In this document: positions 1 through 7,426 of the stretch, in pieces
How positions within the stretch are numbered: position 1 is the first letter of the stretch
Layout of the letters: each line of letters opens with the position of its first letter
Assembly: GCF_026790145.1 (NCBI RefSeq)
Contig: NZ_JALAMS010000043.1
Span: 1-49,534 of the forward strand
DNA: 49,534 nt
Reading direction: 5' to 3'
DNA from: Bacillus_I endophytica_A
Lineage (GTDB): Bacteria > Bacillota > Bacilli > Bacillales > Bacillaceae_H
Notes under the pieces: model-generated
What the model saw: the letters and a program-made list of their open reading frames with translations, nothing else
What the model was told of the DNA's origin: nothing
The model's database searches: none
Translations under genes and position numbers: made by a program

Positions 1-99
1 CATCTTATGTTAACTAGCTTTATATATCAGATTTATGTACTTCTATATAGAAAAGATTATTTTTAATTGTTTTTTAATTCCTATTATGTAAAATTAAAG

Positions 100-327
100 A
101 TGAAACTATTATTTGGTAAAAGGAAAGGATTGTCTAAAATTATTATTAAAAAACATGTATTAATGTGTACATCTATTTTGGGGTTATCTACGTCCCTACT
201 TATGAGTCAGAATGTTATTTCACCATTGTCATCTGAAGGATCAAATAAGGATGTTGAAGTTCACCTAACAGCAGAAGAACAAAACCAGATCGAACAAGAA
301 AAGATGCTTAATACAGGAAACTTTTAA
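100..327 (+). CDS. Small hypothetical secreted or membrane-anchored protein
   Basis: I do not recognise this protein. From the ATG at 100 it has 75 residues: a basic N-terminus rich in Lys and Arg, one hydrophobic segment at about residues 20-40, and an acidic, Gln/Glu-rich tail. That pattern suits an exported or membrane-tethered peptide. The frame is open back to a TTG at 67, but neither start has a good ribosome binding site, so the N-terminus is uncertain. The stop codon overlaps the ATG of the next gene (TAATG), so the two are probably translationally coupled and work together. Confidence 0.5.
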   Translation: MKLLFGKRKGLSKIIIKKHVLMCTSILGLSTSLLMSQNVISPLSSEGSNKDVEVHLTAEEQNQIEQEKMLNTGNF

Positions 328-707
328 TGAAAAAAGGGATGAGGATAGGTATTAGTTTTTCTATTTCTGTCATGGTTGTGTGGTCCCTTATCTTCATAAA
401 TTGGGAACATATATTTGGAACGAATAGACCCATTGCTAATATGAAAGCTATCTATCAATTAGAGATAAAAGGGAAAGATATACCTAAGACATCAAATGTA
501 GATAATGACATTTTGTATATCGTTCCTAGAGGACATTTAGATACATATATTAAAATGATGAGCAAAGAAGGATATGTATTGTCAGAAGAAGATATACAAC
601 ATAACAAATTGGTTTTCAAAGAAGGTCAAAACACTGTATCTATTAGCTATAAAAGGTTTGCTCGTAAATATACAATCATTGAGAGCCCATTTCTAGAAAA
701 AGTTTAA
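327..707 (+). CDS. Hypothetical membrane-anchored protein
   Basis: This 126-residue protein has one N-terminal hydrophobic segment (about residues 7-25) after a short basic leader, then an extracytoplasmic domain of about 100 residues. I do not recognise the family. Its ATG overlaps the stop of the upstream small gene by one base, so the pair forms a coupled two-gene unit. A strong hairpin terminator follows 20 bases after the stop. With no catalytic motif visible, a role as a lipoprotein-like or envelope-associated partner of the upstream peptide is only a guess. Confidence 0.6.
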   Translation: MKKGMRIGISFSISVMVVWSLIFINWEHIFGTNRPIANMKAIYQLEIKGKDIPKTSNVDNDILYIVPRGHLDTYIKMMSKEGYVLSEEDIQHNKLVFKEGQNTVSISYKRFARKYTIIESPFLEKV

Positions 708-728
708 TTTATAATCGCCATATAAACC

Positions 729-771
729 AAATAACCTCTTTGATACTTAATTCAAAGAGGTTATTTTATTT
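729..771. terminator. Rho-independent terminator
   Basis: A 13-14 bp perfect stem (AATAACCTCTTTGA and its complement) around a short loop is followed by TTTTATTT. It ends the 327-707 gene. The A-rich left side means it may also stop the opposite strand. Confidence 0.85.
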
Positions 772-859
772 CTACTATTAATAAGCAGTGTCACGTTAAG
801 TGGTTTTTGTGTATCCTAAATCACCTAAAAACAAAGTTTTTCATACAATCTTCTGCTCA

Positions 860-1771
860 CTATTTTGTTGGTTTAATATAAGGAACAATTTGTGCAGTGG
901 CCCCTACGGAAGCCCCGCGAATAAAGCTCTTATTTTCTAGACTTTTAAAGTTTTTAGTTTGGCCTGTCACCATGACTCCCAAAACTTTGACATCCTCAAA
1001 CGGTTTATTTTTATTTGACTGTAAGAAGTTTTGGATAGTCTCTTCATTCCCATTTTTATCATACTCTTTAAGGGATTTAATAAAGCTATGGTAGGCCTCC
1101 TTTGGTGAACTAGATGGATTAAAACCATAAACCGGCATACCAGAAGGTCCTTTACTTTCATCTACAATTGGAGAGGTCATATACAGCCACACAATGTTTA
1201 AGTTATTAGGAATTTGTTTCTCAATTTCCTGGAATGTATAAGGTTTGTCAAAAGAAAGTGCAACTTCTGCTACATAATTGTCCATTTGTAAAATTTCCTT
1301 TAAATCATTTTGTATACTGTCATAATATTTTTGAATGGATGGATGGTAAAAAGTCGCCACTTTATTCTTTGTTTGTTTATCATATTCATAGAGTTCTTTA
1401 CCTTCTAGATAGGATCCTGGTATTAACTCGTTATAATCAATATTAACACGTAGCCAATCATATGAACTTGTAAGCGTGCTCCATGGTATTAAATAGCCAT
1501 CTACATTTTTAGAACGATTTGTAATAATATTACCGCCAAAAATAGAAGAATTGCTCGTAACCTGAGAATCGATTTGAATATTAGGTTCAGCAATTTCATT
1601 ATGTAAAAAGAGCTGTTCATGAAGTTTGGTAGAACTTTTTGCAGCAAAGTAATTTCCTATTTTATAAAGTACAGGTAAAGTAATGAGTACCACAATAATT
1701 GAGATGATAATAATTTTTAGTAATTGTCGTCGCTTCGCTTTTCTTAAAGCATCTTTTAACGAATGTTCCAT
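860..1771 (-). CDS. Membrane anti-sigma factor (sigma factor regulator family)
   Basis: This 303-residue protein probably holds the ECF sigma factor encoded just upstream at the membrane. It has a short cytoplasmic N-terminus, one transmembrane helix at about residues 19-42, and a long extracytoplasmic domain. The layout and the central block around LIPWSTLTSSYDW match the Bacillus sigma-factor-regulator N- and C-terminal domains found beside ECF sigma genes. The start overlaps the sigma gene by 16 bases, with an AGGAGG ribosome binding site inside the sigma gene's end, which argues for coupled synthesis and a fixed ratio. The signal sensed cannot be read from the sequence. Confidence 0.85.
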   Translation of the reverse strand: MEHSLKDALRKAKRRQLLKIIIISIIVVLITLPVLYKIGNYFAAKSSTKLHEQLFLHNEIAEPNIQIDSQVTSNSSIFGGNIITNRSKNVDGYLIPWSTLTSSYDWLRVNIDYNELIPGSYLEGKELYEYDKQTKNKVATFYHPSIQKYYDSIQNDLKEILQMDNYVAEVALSFDKPYTFQEIEKQIPNNLNIVWLYMTSPIVDESKGPSGMPVYGFNPSSSPKEAYHSFIKSLKEYDKNGNEETIQNFLQSNKNKPFEDVKVLGVMVTGQTKNFKSLENKSFIRGASVGATAQIVPYIKPTK

Positions 1772-2262
1772 CTATGTTTTCCTCCTATTTTTGAGTGAAT
1801 CGACTTACGTGCACGGAATAATTTTTGCTTCACACTACTTGCTTTAAGATTCAAAATAACTGCAATTTCTTCGTATGAAAAATCATAGTAATACTTTAAA
1901 AAGAAAACTTCCCTATATTCTTTTTTGATGTCTTTTAATAAGTAGAAAATCTCCTCTTTATTTAAAAGGGCCTCCAGTTCACCATCTGTGTATTGGAGCT
2001 TTGAATAAATTTTCTCTGTTAAGTGGATGTTTTGGTGCTCCTTCTTTCTCTTTAAATCAATGTACTCGTTAAGTGCTACTCTAAAGAACCATGGGCGAAT
2101 ATTGTTTTCTGTTAGGTCATCTAATAGCGTGTACACTTTGTAAAAAGTATTTTGAATAATATCCTCCGCGTCCTCTTTTGTCGATCCTTTTGCGAGTAAG
2201 AACTTTAATACTTCCTCTCCTAAATGGATAAGATAGGAGGCTAATTCATCTTCTTGTTTCAT
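1756..2262 (-). CDS. ECF-type RNA polymerase sigma factor
   Basis: This 168-residue protein has the two-domain ECF layout: region 2 at about residues 15-80 (core and -10 binding, including the RPWFFRVALNEYID stretch) and region 4 at about residues 105-160, with a helix-turn-helix around YEEIAVILNLKASSVKQ. It would direct RNA polymerase to a small regulon. An AGGGAGG site sits 8-9 bases before the ATG. It is followed by, and overlaps, its membrane anti-sigma factor, the usual gene order in Bacillus. Such operons are commonly autoregulated; a GTCTATTCGTTG stretch upstream could be part of its own promoter, but I could not fix the -35 and -10 boxes. Confidence 0.92.
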   Translation of the reverse strand: MKQEDELASYLIHLGEEVLKFLLAKGSTKEDAEDIIQNTFYKVYTLLDDLTENNIRPWFFRVALNEYIDLKRKKEHQNIHLTEKIYSKLQYTDGELEALLNKEEIFYLLKDIKKEYREVFFLKYYYDFSYEEIAVILNLKASSVKQKLFRARKSIHSKIGGKHRWNIR

Positions 2263-2400
2263 CCTTTTTCCTCCCTATACTTATACAACGAATAGACAAC
2301 AACAAATGTATACACTTTTTATTGAAAATGGAAAACTCTAAAATTTATAATAAAAAAACTCAATTTTTATAGCAGTAATTAAAATACAACATAAAAAAAC

Positions 2401-2494
2401 CGTCCGTAAAAGTATGCATAAACGAAATAAAAAGCACAAATTTGCTGCTGAACAAGTTTGTGTTTTTTTATTTCTTTCATGTTTTATGTAAGAA
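2401..2494. repeat. Dispersed palindromic repeat, family A, copy 1
   Basis: This copy runs from a CGTCCGTAAAAGTATGC end through a long hairpin (GAAATAAAAAGCACAAA pairing with TTTGTGTTTTTTATTTC) to TTTTATGTAAGAAAG. The same ends and the same hairpin core recur about ten times in this window. It lies between the divergent sigma operon and the 2588 gene. Confidence 0.7.
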
Positions 2495-2587
2495 AGATCA
2501 ATTAATAAGGGTTGATATAATAAGTTTTTTAGGGAATGCTACCGACATATGGGTAATAACAATACATACATTAAGGGAGCCTAGACC

Positions 2588-2962
2588 ATGAGAAAGTTCG
2601 TCTCTTTATTATTTATATCATCTCTTATATTAATGGGTAGCCCTATGTCAACAAATGTAAAATCATCTGAGGGAAAAGTGGTTTACAGATACAAAACAGA
2701 TTTTAAAGATTTATGTGTTTTTCTTAGTGTATCCAATAAGGAATTTGAAGAAATGAGAAAGAATAGAAGCATTGTTGAAATTGCTAAGGATAAAGGGATA
2801 AAAGAAGAAGTACTACATTATTTTTTAGAAAAGAAGTTCAATTCTTTGGCAGCTGCTTATGATAAGGGAGATATTGATTTGAATTTTATAATGGATTATG
2901 TCCTATATCTCAAAGAAGATACGATAAAAGAAATTCATGCTAAAAAGCCAGAGGATTTATAA
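2588..2962 (+). CDS. Small secreted helical protein, hypothetical
   Basis: This 124-residue protein has a clear signal peptide (MRKF, then a hydrophobic stretch to about residue 20) and a mature part predicted to be mostly helical. The segment around SIVEIAKDKGIKEEVLHYFL resembles the short repeat seen in Bacillus exported proteins of the DUF2680/YckD type (an 'xSIxEIAxxKGI' phrase), but only one copy is visible, so I do not assign a family. A GGGAG ribosome binding site precedes the ATG. A family A repeat whose hairpin ends in a T-run follows the stop directly and probably acts as its terminator. Confidence 0.7.
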   Translation: MRKFVSLLFISSLILMGSPMSTNVKSSEGKVVYRYKTDFKDLCVFLSVSNKEFEEMRKNRSIVEIAKDKGIKEEVLHYFLEKKFNSLAAAYDKGDIDLNFIMDYVLYLKEDTIKEIHAKKPEDL

Positions 2963-2966
2963 GGAT

Positions 2967-3034
2967 GGAAAAAAGCACAAACCCATTATTAATCAATAGA
3001 TTTGTGCTTTTTTACTACCGTTAACATGTTTTAT
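2967..3034. repeat. Dispersed palindromic repeat, family A, copy 2 (serves as terminator)
   Basis: The hairpin arms are AAAAAAGCACAAA and TTTGTGCTTTTTT, followed by ACTACC and the GTTAACATG end. It sits 5 bases after the stop of the 2588 gene and has the form of a rho-independent terminator. Confidence 0.7.
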
Positions 3035-3459
3035 GGTGCGACAAGAAGTCGCTTTTATATAGTGTGGGTCACACCACTGGTTTAGACGCAAAAACTATCC
3101 CCGTCCAAAACTGCGGGTCTGGTAATGGCTTTTTAATAAGTTTCTTCTTAGTAAAAATCGAAACTAGTTATAATTCTCAAACTTAGCGTAATAGATCCCA
3201 TAAATTCACCTGCAAAATGATAACAGTAGGAAAAAGTACAAACTTTTGATAAACAAACGAGTCTGTACTTTTGTGCTGCTGATAATCAACATTATGTGAA
3301 CTAAAAGTGTACGTATTATACAGAAGTAGATAGAACTATATCAAGGATGGAAACATGAAGTGGAGTAATTCCGCCCATGATATAAGGGGGTATTGTTGTT
3401 TTGTTAGAATGTTTTTATCATAACTTTCAAGTTCTTAAATATAGGGTGGATAGGTTTCT
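3035..3459. other. Intergenic stretch with repeat and possible gene relic
   Basis: There is no credible gene here. At 3090-3186 a 30-codon plus-strand frame without a start or ribosome binding site could be a decayed gene end. A family A repeat occupies 3226-3306. The rest (3307-3459) shows only A/T-rich DNA. Confidence 0.4.
3226..3306. repeat. Dispersed palindromic repeat, family A, copy 3
   Basis: The arms AAAAAGTACAAAC and GTCTGTACTTTTG are followed by the end sequence AACATTATGTGAACTAA, which is the best preserved copy of that terminus in the window. Confidence 0.7.
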
Positions 3460-4290
3460 TTATTGGTCTTGCTGAACCATCTCTTCTTTTACAGAAAGAT
3501 AACTCCAGATTCCGTCTTCTTCTACCTCCAATTCTTTTAGTTCGTCTATTGAGTTCAGATTGTCGATGCTGTCTTGATCTGCTTGGAGCGCTTTAATGGT
3601 TTCATCGCCTTTATACTGCGAAATCGGCCCTTTTATATAATAAAAATTGATGGTATCAAGCTTTATATTTTCCTCTTGTTTAAAGGCCTTTAAAAAATGA
3701 ACCATTTTTTCATACATTGCTTCGTTCGGGGATCCGTCAACTCGAAAGGTAATGGTCACAGGCACTCTTTTTTGATAGTTGTCATAATCCCACTCCCTAC
3801 TTTTTAACATCTCAGCCTTTACTTTTTTTCCAGGCTCAGCCACGATGAGATACTCTGGATTCATGTCTCCAAAAGCTTTTTTTACATACGGTTCTATTTC
3901 TTTTCGAGCTCCAGAGCTTACAACGTTCAGAAGATAACTATCATTAATTCTCTCGCACTTTTTGTCCTCTCTGTTGTTTATCCCGCAGGTTATGTGATAC
4001 ACATCTTTTTTGCCTTTCTCTTTTATGTCTAACGTAATAAAAGGTTGCTGATCCTCGTGTTCCACATCCTCAATGCTGATTTTTTCCACCTCCATTTCAT
4101 CTCTGTACGTTTTTACTTCGTATTTTAGTATTCCAGATTCCTTAATAATCTCCTTGCCCTCTTGACTAATATGCTGGTCTTGATTCACTCTGGCCATTAA
4201 CTTCTCCTCTAACTTCTCTAGCTCCCCACTTTCTGCGCTCCCAGTTAAAAAAATAAGGGCTGAAAAGATTATCATTGCTAATTCTTTCAT
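3460..4290 (-). CDS. Hypothetical exported protein
   Basis: This 276-residue protein has an N-terminal hydrophobic stretch of about 18 residues ending near TGSAESGE, then a highly charged mature domain with a Lys/Glu-rich start and an acidic C-terminus. The hydrophobic stretch looks like a signal peptide. It lacks the lipobox Cys, so it should be secreted or anchored by the uncleaved leader. Two Cys at about residues 121 and 130 could form a disulfide. I do not recognise the family and see no catalytic motif. An AGGTATCTC region upstream gives a reasonable ribosome binding site on the minus strand (GAGGTATCTCATG). It has no operon partner. Confidence 0.7.
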   Translation of the reverse strand: MKELAMIIFSALIFLTGSAESGELEKLEEKLMARVNQDQHISQEGKEIIKESGILKYEVKTYRDEMEVEKISIEDVEHEDQQPFITLDIKEKGKKDVYHITCGINNREDKKCERINDSYLLNVVSSGARKEIEPYVKKAFGDMNPEYLIVAEPGKKVKAEMLKSREWDYDNYQKRVPVTITFRVDGSPNEAMYEKMVHFLKAFKQEENIKLDTINFYYIKGPISQYKGDETIKALQADQDSIDNLNSIDELKELEVEEDGIWSYLSVKEEMVQQDQ

Positions 4291-4334
4291 GAGATACCTC
4301 CGATAAGACGAATATTTTGTCCGTTTATTCTGTT

Positions 4335-4557
4335 GTGTTAAAATTTCAACCTATTTAAAGCTCCCGCTGTCATAGATAAAGCGCAATTTATTGCTGCAAT
4401 AACATCCTCCATATTGGTTAAGGAAAGCAGTAATCGAAAGTTATAGAAACTTGAACAGCTATCACTTAGATATCCGTTTTTTAGAGGATGCTGAAGAAAT
4501 CACGCAGCAGAGGATGATAAAATCTTTGTTAGCTACGATGGATCAAATCTTACCATA
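4335..4557 (+). pseudogene. Decayed regulator-like gene remnant
   Basis: Two overlapping open stretches in different frames join into one plausible C-terminal fragment. A first stretch (AQFIAAITSSILVKE) shifts frame near 4430 into a second that reads through YRNLNSYHLDIRFLEDAEEI to the stop at 4557. It resembles the helical ligand-binding end of a TetR-type regulator, but this is weak and by eye only. There is no start codon or helix-turn-helix domain, so the gene is truncated and frameshifted. Confidence 0.35.
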
Positions 4558-4632
4558 ACAAAAGTTAAGAGAAAAAATTGATTTTATATAAAAAATCAGT
4601 TTGTATATGCTAAAAAAGGAGAATTTATAAAC

Positions 4633-4668
4633 GAAAAACCTCGTTGAAATCCAGCGAGGTTTTTTCAT
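4633..4668. terminator. Rho-independent terminator
   Basis: A 9-bp stem (AAAACCTCG/CGAGGTTTT) with an 11-base loop ends in TTTTTTC. It follows the decayed fragment on the plus strand. Confidence 0.75.
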
Positions 4669-4909
4669 TAGTATACATTATTTGTAAATTAATTCGTGGT
4701 ATATCGTAGCTTAGGTCCCTTTACCTTATATAGTAGGCTGTTAGCTTCTTTTTCTCTTTAAAAGGAATTTTCAGTGCCCTCGCTATAAATTATCATCTTT
4801 TTTTAAAAAACTGTTTTACTGACATACTAATCTTATCATAAACAGAAATTGACCATCTTCATAATTTGGGTCCCAAAAACTTAACCAATGAAGGTCTTTA
4901 AATGTCATT

Positions 4910-5524
4910 TTAATGGAGAACATTTACATAGCTGATTTGATCATTCCATCCATCACCTACATAAGGGATGTCCTGACCGGGCGGGAATGTTTTACAAGGT
5001 TCCCCTCTAAAGCTATCGTAACAAACTTGGGTTCCACTACTAGATCCTGCAGTTTTCATGGAAGAGATGGTATCATTATCAGGTATGTTCCACTCAAATC
5101 CTACTCCTTGCTGAAACAAAAATCCTTGAAAGTTGGCATCGCTATAAAATTCGCTCACATTAGGCGCACTAGCTACTCCCAAATCTGAATTGGCTGCTTG
5201 TTCTTTTTTCCACTTATCAGAAAAGTTACCTTGTGCCTTTTCATAATCAGTTTTTGAAGAATAACCGTAAACCTTTCCATCTGTATCCACGATAGTATAC
5301 TTCGCTAATTCTTTCATCCGATTGAACTTCTCTAAATCTTTATCTTTGGAATATTCAACACCATTTATGGTAATCATTTCTTTGTTTTCAATTATAACGT
5401 TATCATTGACTTTATCACTATTTTCAGCATGAGAAGCAGAGGGAAGTATAAATGAGAAAGCGAACATCATCGCAAAAACAAATAATCCGACAGCCTGAAC
5501 TCTGACTAACTTGTCCATCATCAT
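4910..5524 (-). CDS. Secreted protein with peptidase-inhibitor I36-like domain
   Basis: This 204-residue protein has a signal peptide (hydrophobic stretch about residues 10-30, probable cleavage after SHA). A middle domain of about residues 45-115 contains a Lys/Tyr-rich segment. The C-terminal domain (about 120-204) carries the beta/gamma-crystallin-like signature of peptidase inhibitor family I36: FYSDANFQG near its start, two Cys about 10 residues apart, and a GWNDQISYV ending. I36 proteins inhibit metalloproteases or act as small extracellular binding modules. An AGGAGG site stands before the MMMDK start. Actual inhibitory activity is inferred from the fold only. Confidence 0.75.
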   Translation of the reverse strand: MMMDKLVRVQAVGLFVFAMMFAFSFILPSASHAENSDKVNDNVIIENKEMITINGVEYSKDKDLEKFNRMKELAKYTIVDTDGKVYGYSSKTDYEKAQGNFSDKWKKEQAANSDLGVASAPNVSEFYSDANFQGFLFQQGVGFEWNIPDNDTISSMKTAGSSSGTQVCYDSFRGEPCKTFPPGQDIPYVGDGWNDQISYVNVLH

Positions 5525-5776
5525 TTTTTCTACCTCCTATAAAAATTTTAATTTTCATCACTAGGTTACTATGCGCAAAATTCTTTTACAACAGAACAAA
5601 TAGTAATTCATACCAATTAACTAGAAAGTATTTACAAGAATTATAGAATAGGAATTAAGTAATTGAACTATTGGGGGATACTTCAAGATACGTGTAAAAT
5701 ATGTTAAGGATAGATATAATATCCTAAAAAATGTTTATTGTAAACTTCCTATCAAACTTTATTCTAAAACAACAAA

Positions 5777-5855
5777 CGTCTGTAAAAGTATACTTTAAGA
5801 GGAAAAAGCTCAAACCCGTTGTAATTCAATGAGTTTGAGCTTCTATTACTTCCTT
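5777..5855. repeat. Dispersed palindromic repeat, family A, copy 4
   Basis: It starts with CGTCTGTAAAAGTATACTT, followed by arms AAGCTCAAACCCGTTG and CAATGAGTTTGAGCTT and TTACTTCC. This copy defines one terminus of the family best. Confidence 0.75.
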
Positions 5856-5906
5856 GAAGGTAGATTGTAATAACTAGTTGTGTAGTTCGTATACATTCTA
5901 AAAATA

Positions 5907-5943
5907 GAGAAACCTACTGTTTAGAATCCAGTAGTTTTTCTAT
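5907..5943. repeat. Hairpin repeat, family C, copy 1
   Basis: The sequence GAAACCTACTGTTTAGAATC and its closing arm CAGTAGTTTTTCTAT form a short terminator-like hairpin. A near copy lies at 13988-14030. The other DNA between 5525 and 6050 shows no gene. Confidence 0.6.
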
Positions 5944-6050
5944 TATATAATTCTATGTCCTAAGGTAATGCCATAGAATATTATATAATTAATTTTAAAA
6001 CTAGAAAAATAATACAATTTAGAATGTGATAGAAAAGGAGGGCACAACAT

Positions 6051-6685
6051 ATGTCTCAAAGTACCATTCCAAAGGCTGCCATACGTGGTACTGCTTCTGG
6101 AGTTATATTTATGAGTTTTTTTGGTACTCTTTGGTCCGGAATTGGAATCCGAGGGGTACAAGGATGGGGCTCTTTTGGTCTTGTTACTCTGTCATTATGT
6201 ATCGGTATCTTATTGTTTATTGGTGCAATTAGATTAATAAAGAATTCAAATGAATTGTCAAATGAGTTGATTAAAAAGGATGGGGCTCGTTGGAAACAAA
6301 CAGATGGTTTGGTATTATTTTTAGCTTAGAAGGTCTTTTGATTGCCTTTGCTGCCGTTATCTGTGTATCTACTGATCACTTACATTTATTTGTTCCTATT
6401 ATGGCCCTTATCGTCGGTGCCCATTTCTTTCCTCTAGCTTATCTTTTTCAGGTTCGAATTTATTATATTACAGGTGCACTTCTATGCTTACTTGCAACTA
6501 TTGTAATGCTAACTTTTCCTGTGAAAATAATAATAAGAGATCATCAAATCATGGCATGGTGGGTCTCTGTAGGTTTTGAATCAGCTTTAATATTATGGGG
6601 GACCGGGTTAATAGTTTGCTTTAAAGGATTTAGGATGCTTAGTATGGTCCATAATCGCAATGGAAATAGTAAAATATCCACGTGA
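6051..6685 (+). pseudogene. Frameshifted multi-pass membrane protein (DUF7010-like)
   Basis: The first frame (6051-6329) and the second (from about 6290 to 6685) form one protein of about 211 residues with six to seven hydrophobic segments. The first part reads to ARWKQTDG; the second continues with RWFGIIFSLEGLLIA. Adding one base in the AAACAAACAGA stretch near 6296 restores a single frame, so this is a one-base deletion (or a sequencing error). The strong AGGAGGG ribosome binding site before the ATG suggests recent activity. The overall pattern is like the Bacillus DUF7010 membrane family; I hold that name loosely. No programmed-frameshift slippery heptamer is evident at the junction. Confidence 0.7.
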
Positions 6686-6749
6686 TTATAATATACTTTT
6701 CACTACCAATAATTTAGCTTATGTAAACTAATTTCACCTACCGTATACA

Positions 6750-6783
6750 AAAAAGAAGACCCCATTAAATGTCTTCTTTTTTG
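6750..6783 (-). terminator. Rho-independent terminator overlapping a stop codon
   Basis: A stem AAAAGAAGAC/GTCTTCTTTT with a 10-base loop lies over the end of the minus-strand 6765 gene; in that direction it ends in TTTTTTG. It can work in both directions. Confidence 0.8.
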
Positions 6784-6992
6784 TCAGGATTTAAAGCTCT
6801 ATATAATGCATCAGAAGCAGTCTCTACATCATAATATGAGAAAACATTCCCGTCAGCAAATGTAGTAACTTGAAAAGCGCTAGATTCTTTGCAATAACAT
6901 AATTCCATTAAACCAGGGATAGTATGTATAATCGTGCAGTCTTCATATTCAATCAGATTATTAAGCATGTCTTTGATCTCGGTTATGCTCAT
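6765..6992 (-). CDS. Small cytoplasmic hypothetical protein
   Basis: This is a 75-residue protein with no signal or membrane segment. An upstream ATG at 7004 touches the GGAAGG ribosome binding site with no spacer, so I chose the ATG four codons in (MSITEIKDML), about 12 bases from it. It has an alternating strand/helix look and three Cys (two as CYC near the middle). I do not recognise the family. The gene stands alone and ends in its own terminator hairpin. Confidence 0.6.
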   Translation of the reverse strand: MSITEIKDMLNNLIEYEDCTIIHTIPGLMELCYCKESSAFQVTTFADGNVFSYYDVETASDALYRALNPDKKEDI

Positions 6993-7204
6993 TAATACAT
7001 ACATCCTTCCTCATTATAAGGAAACCTTGGGTGCGAAGAAACCAAATAATGTAGTTTACCTTCACATATCATACTAGATTATAAAAAAATACCTTTGAGG
7101 TAGATCTGTCATATTTATTTCTTATAATTAACATTATGTTAACTAAAAATGAATAGAGTATACACTTTTGAATTCTCAGGTAGTTGCTTTTTATTAATGA
7201 GTAT

Positions 7205-7233
7205 TTGCTATTAGAACGACAAATTGTTAATAT
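7205..7233 (+). promoter_or_regulatory. Predicted sigma-A promoter of the rlmA leader
   Basis: TTGCTA and TAATAT boxes are separated by exactly 17 bases. The predicted transcript starts near 7240, at a small GGGTTAAAACCC stem-loop, and then runs into the leader peptide. Confidence 0.55.
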
Positions 7234-7281
7234 GTTTATTGGGTTAAAACCCATTTTTAATTTTCAAAGGAGTTCTTTACT

Positions 7282-7311
7282 ATGATTATTCAATTCATTC
7301 GCTATAGATAA
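7282..7311 (+). CDS. Leader peptide MIIQFIRYR controlling rlmA
   Basis: This nine-codon ORF has a good ribosome binding site (AAAGGAG, 9-base spacer). It ends with Arg-Tyr-Arg and a TAA just before the attenuator hairpin. An Arg/Lys-X-Arg/Lys motif is the known macrolide-dependent ribosome arrest signal, as in the ErmDL leader. The codons for residues 5-9 lie inside the 5' arm of the extended hairpin described next. A ribosome held at Tyr8/Arg9 would therefore cover that arm. This is a predicted regulatory peptide, not a functional protein. Confidence 0.75.
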   Translation: MIIQFIRYR

Positions 7312-7414
7312 TGAAAGGTATAGACTACTTTTAAAACCGACTCATATTTTTTAAAAAATATGCTGTGGGTTTATTTGTCTATGCCTTTTTCATTTATCTA
7401 TAAAACGAATGAAT
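7293..7414 (+). promoter_or_regulatory. Attenuator: terminator/extended hairpin upstream of rlmA
   Basis: The core terminator stem AAAGGTATAGAC (7314-7325) pairs with GTCTATGCCTTT (7377-7388) and runs into TTTTTC. Inside it is a 10-bp stem CATATTTTTT/AAAAAATATG. The outer arms continue: 7293-7313 (leader codons) pairs with 7389-7414, ending just before the rlmA ribosome binding site. Ribosome stalling on the leader would open the left arm and allow read-through. This is the arrangement of antibiotic-inducible attenuators in Firmicutes. Confidence 0.75.
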
Positions 7415-7426
7415 GAGGTGTCTTCT

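Noticed and set aside
2401..3306. CRISPR array from the closely spaced repeats
   Set aside because: Repeats are long, imperfect and irregularly spaced, differ in sequence and have no cas genes; they are dispersed palindromes.
4690..4735. Similarity to the operator unit (GGTATATCGT ... TTTACCTTATATAGTA)
   Set aside because: Only about half the positions agree, the 14-base core is not complete and there are no terminal repeats; chance is likely.
6290..6330. Programmed -1 frameshifting in the 6051 gene
   Set aside because: No slippery heptamer followed by a stem or pseudoknot at the junction; a one-base deletion explains it.
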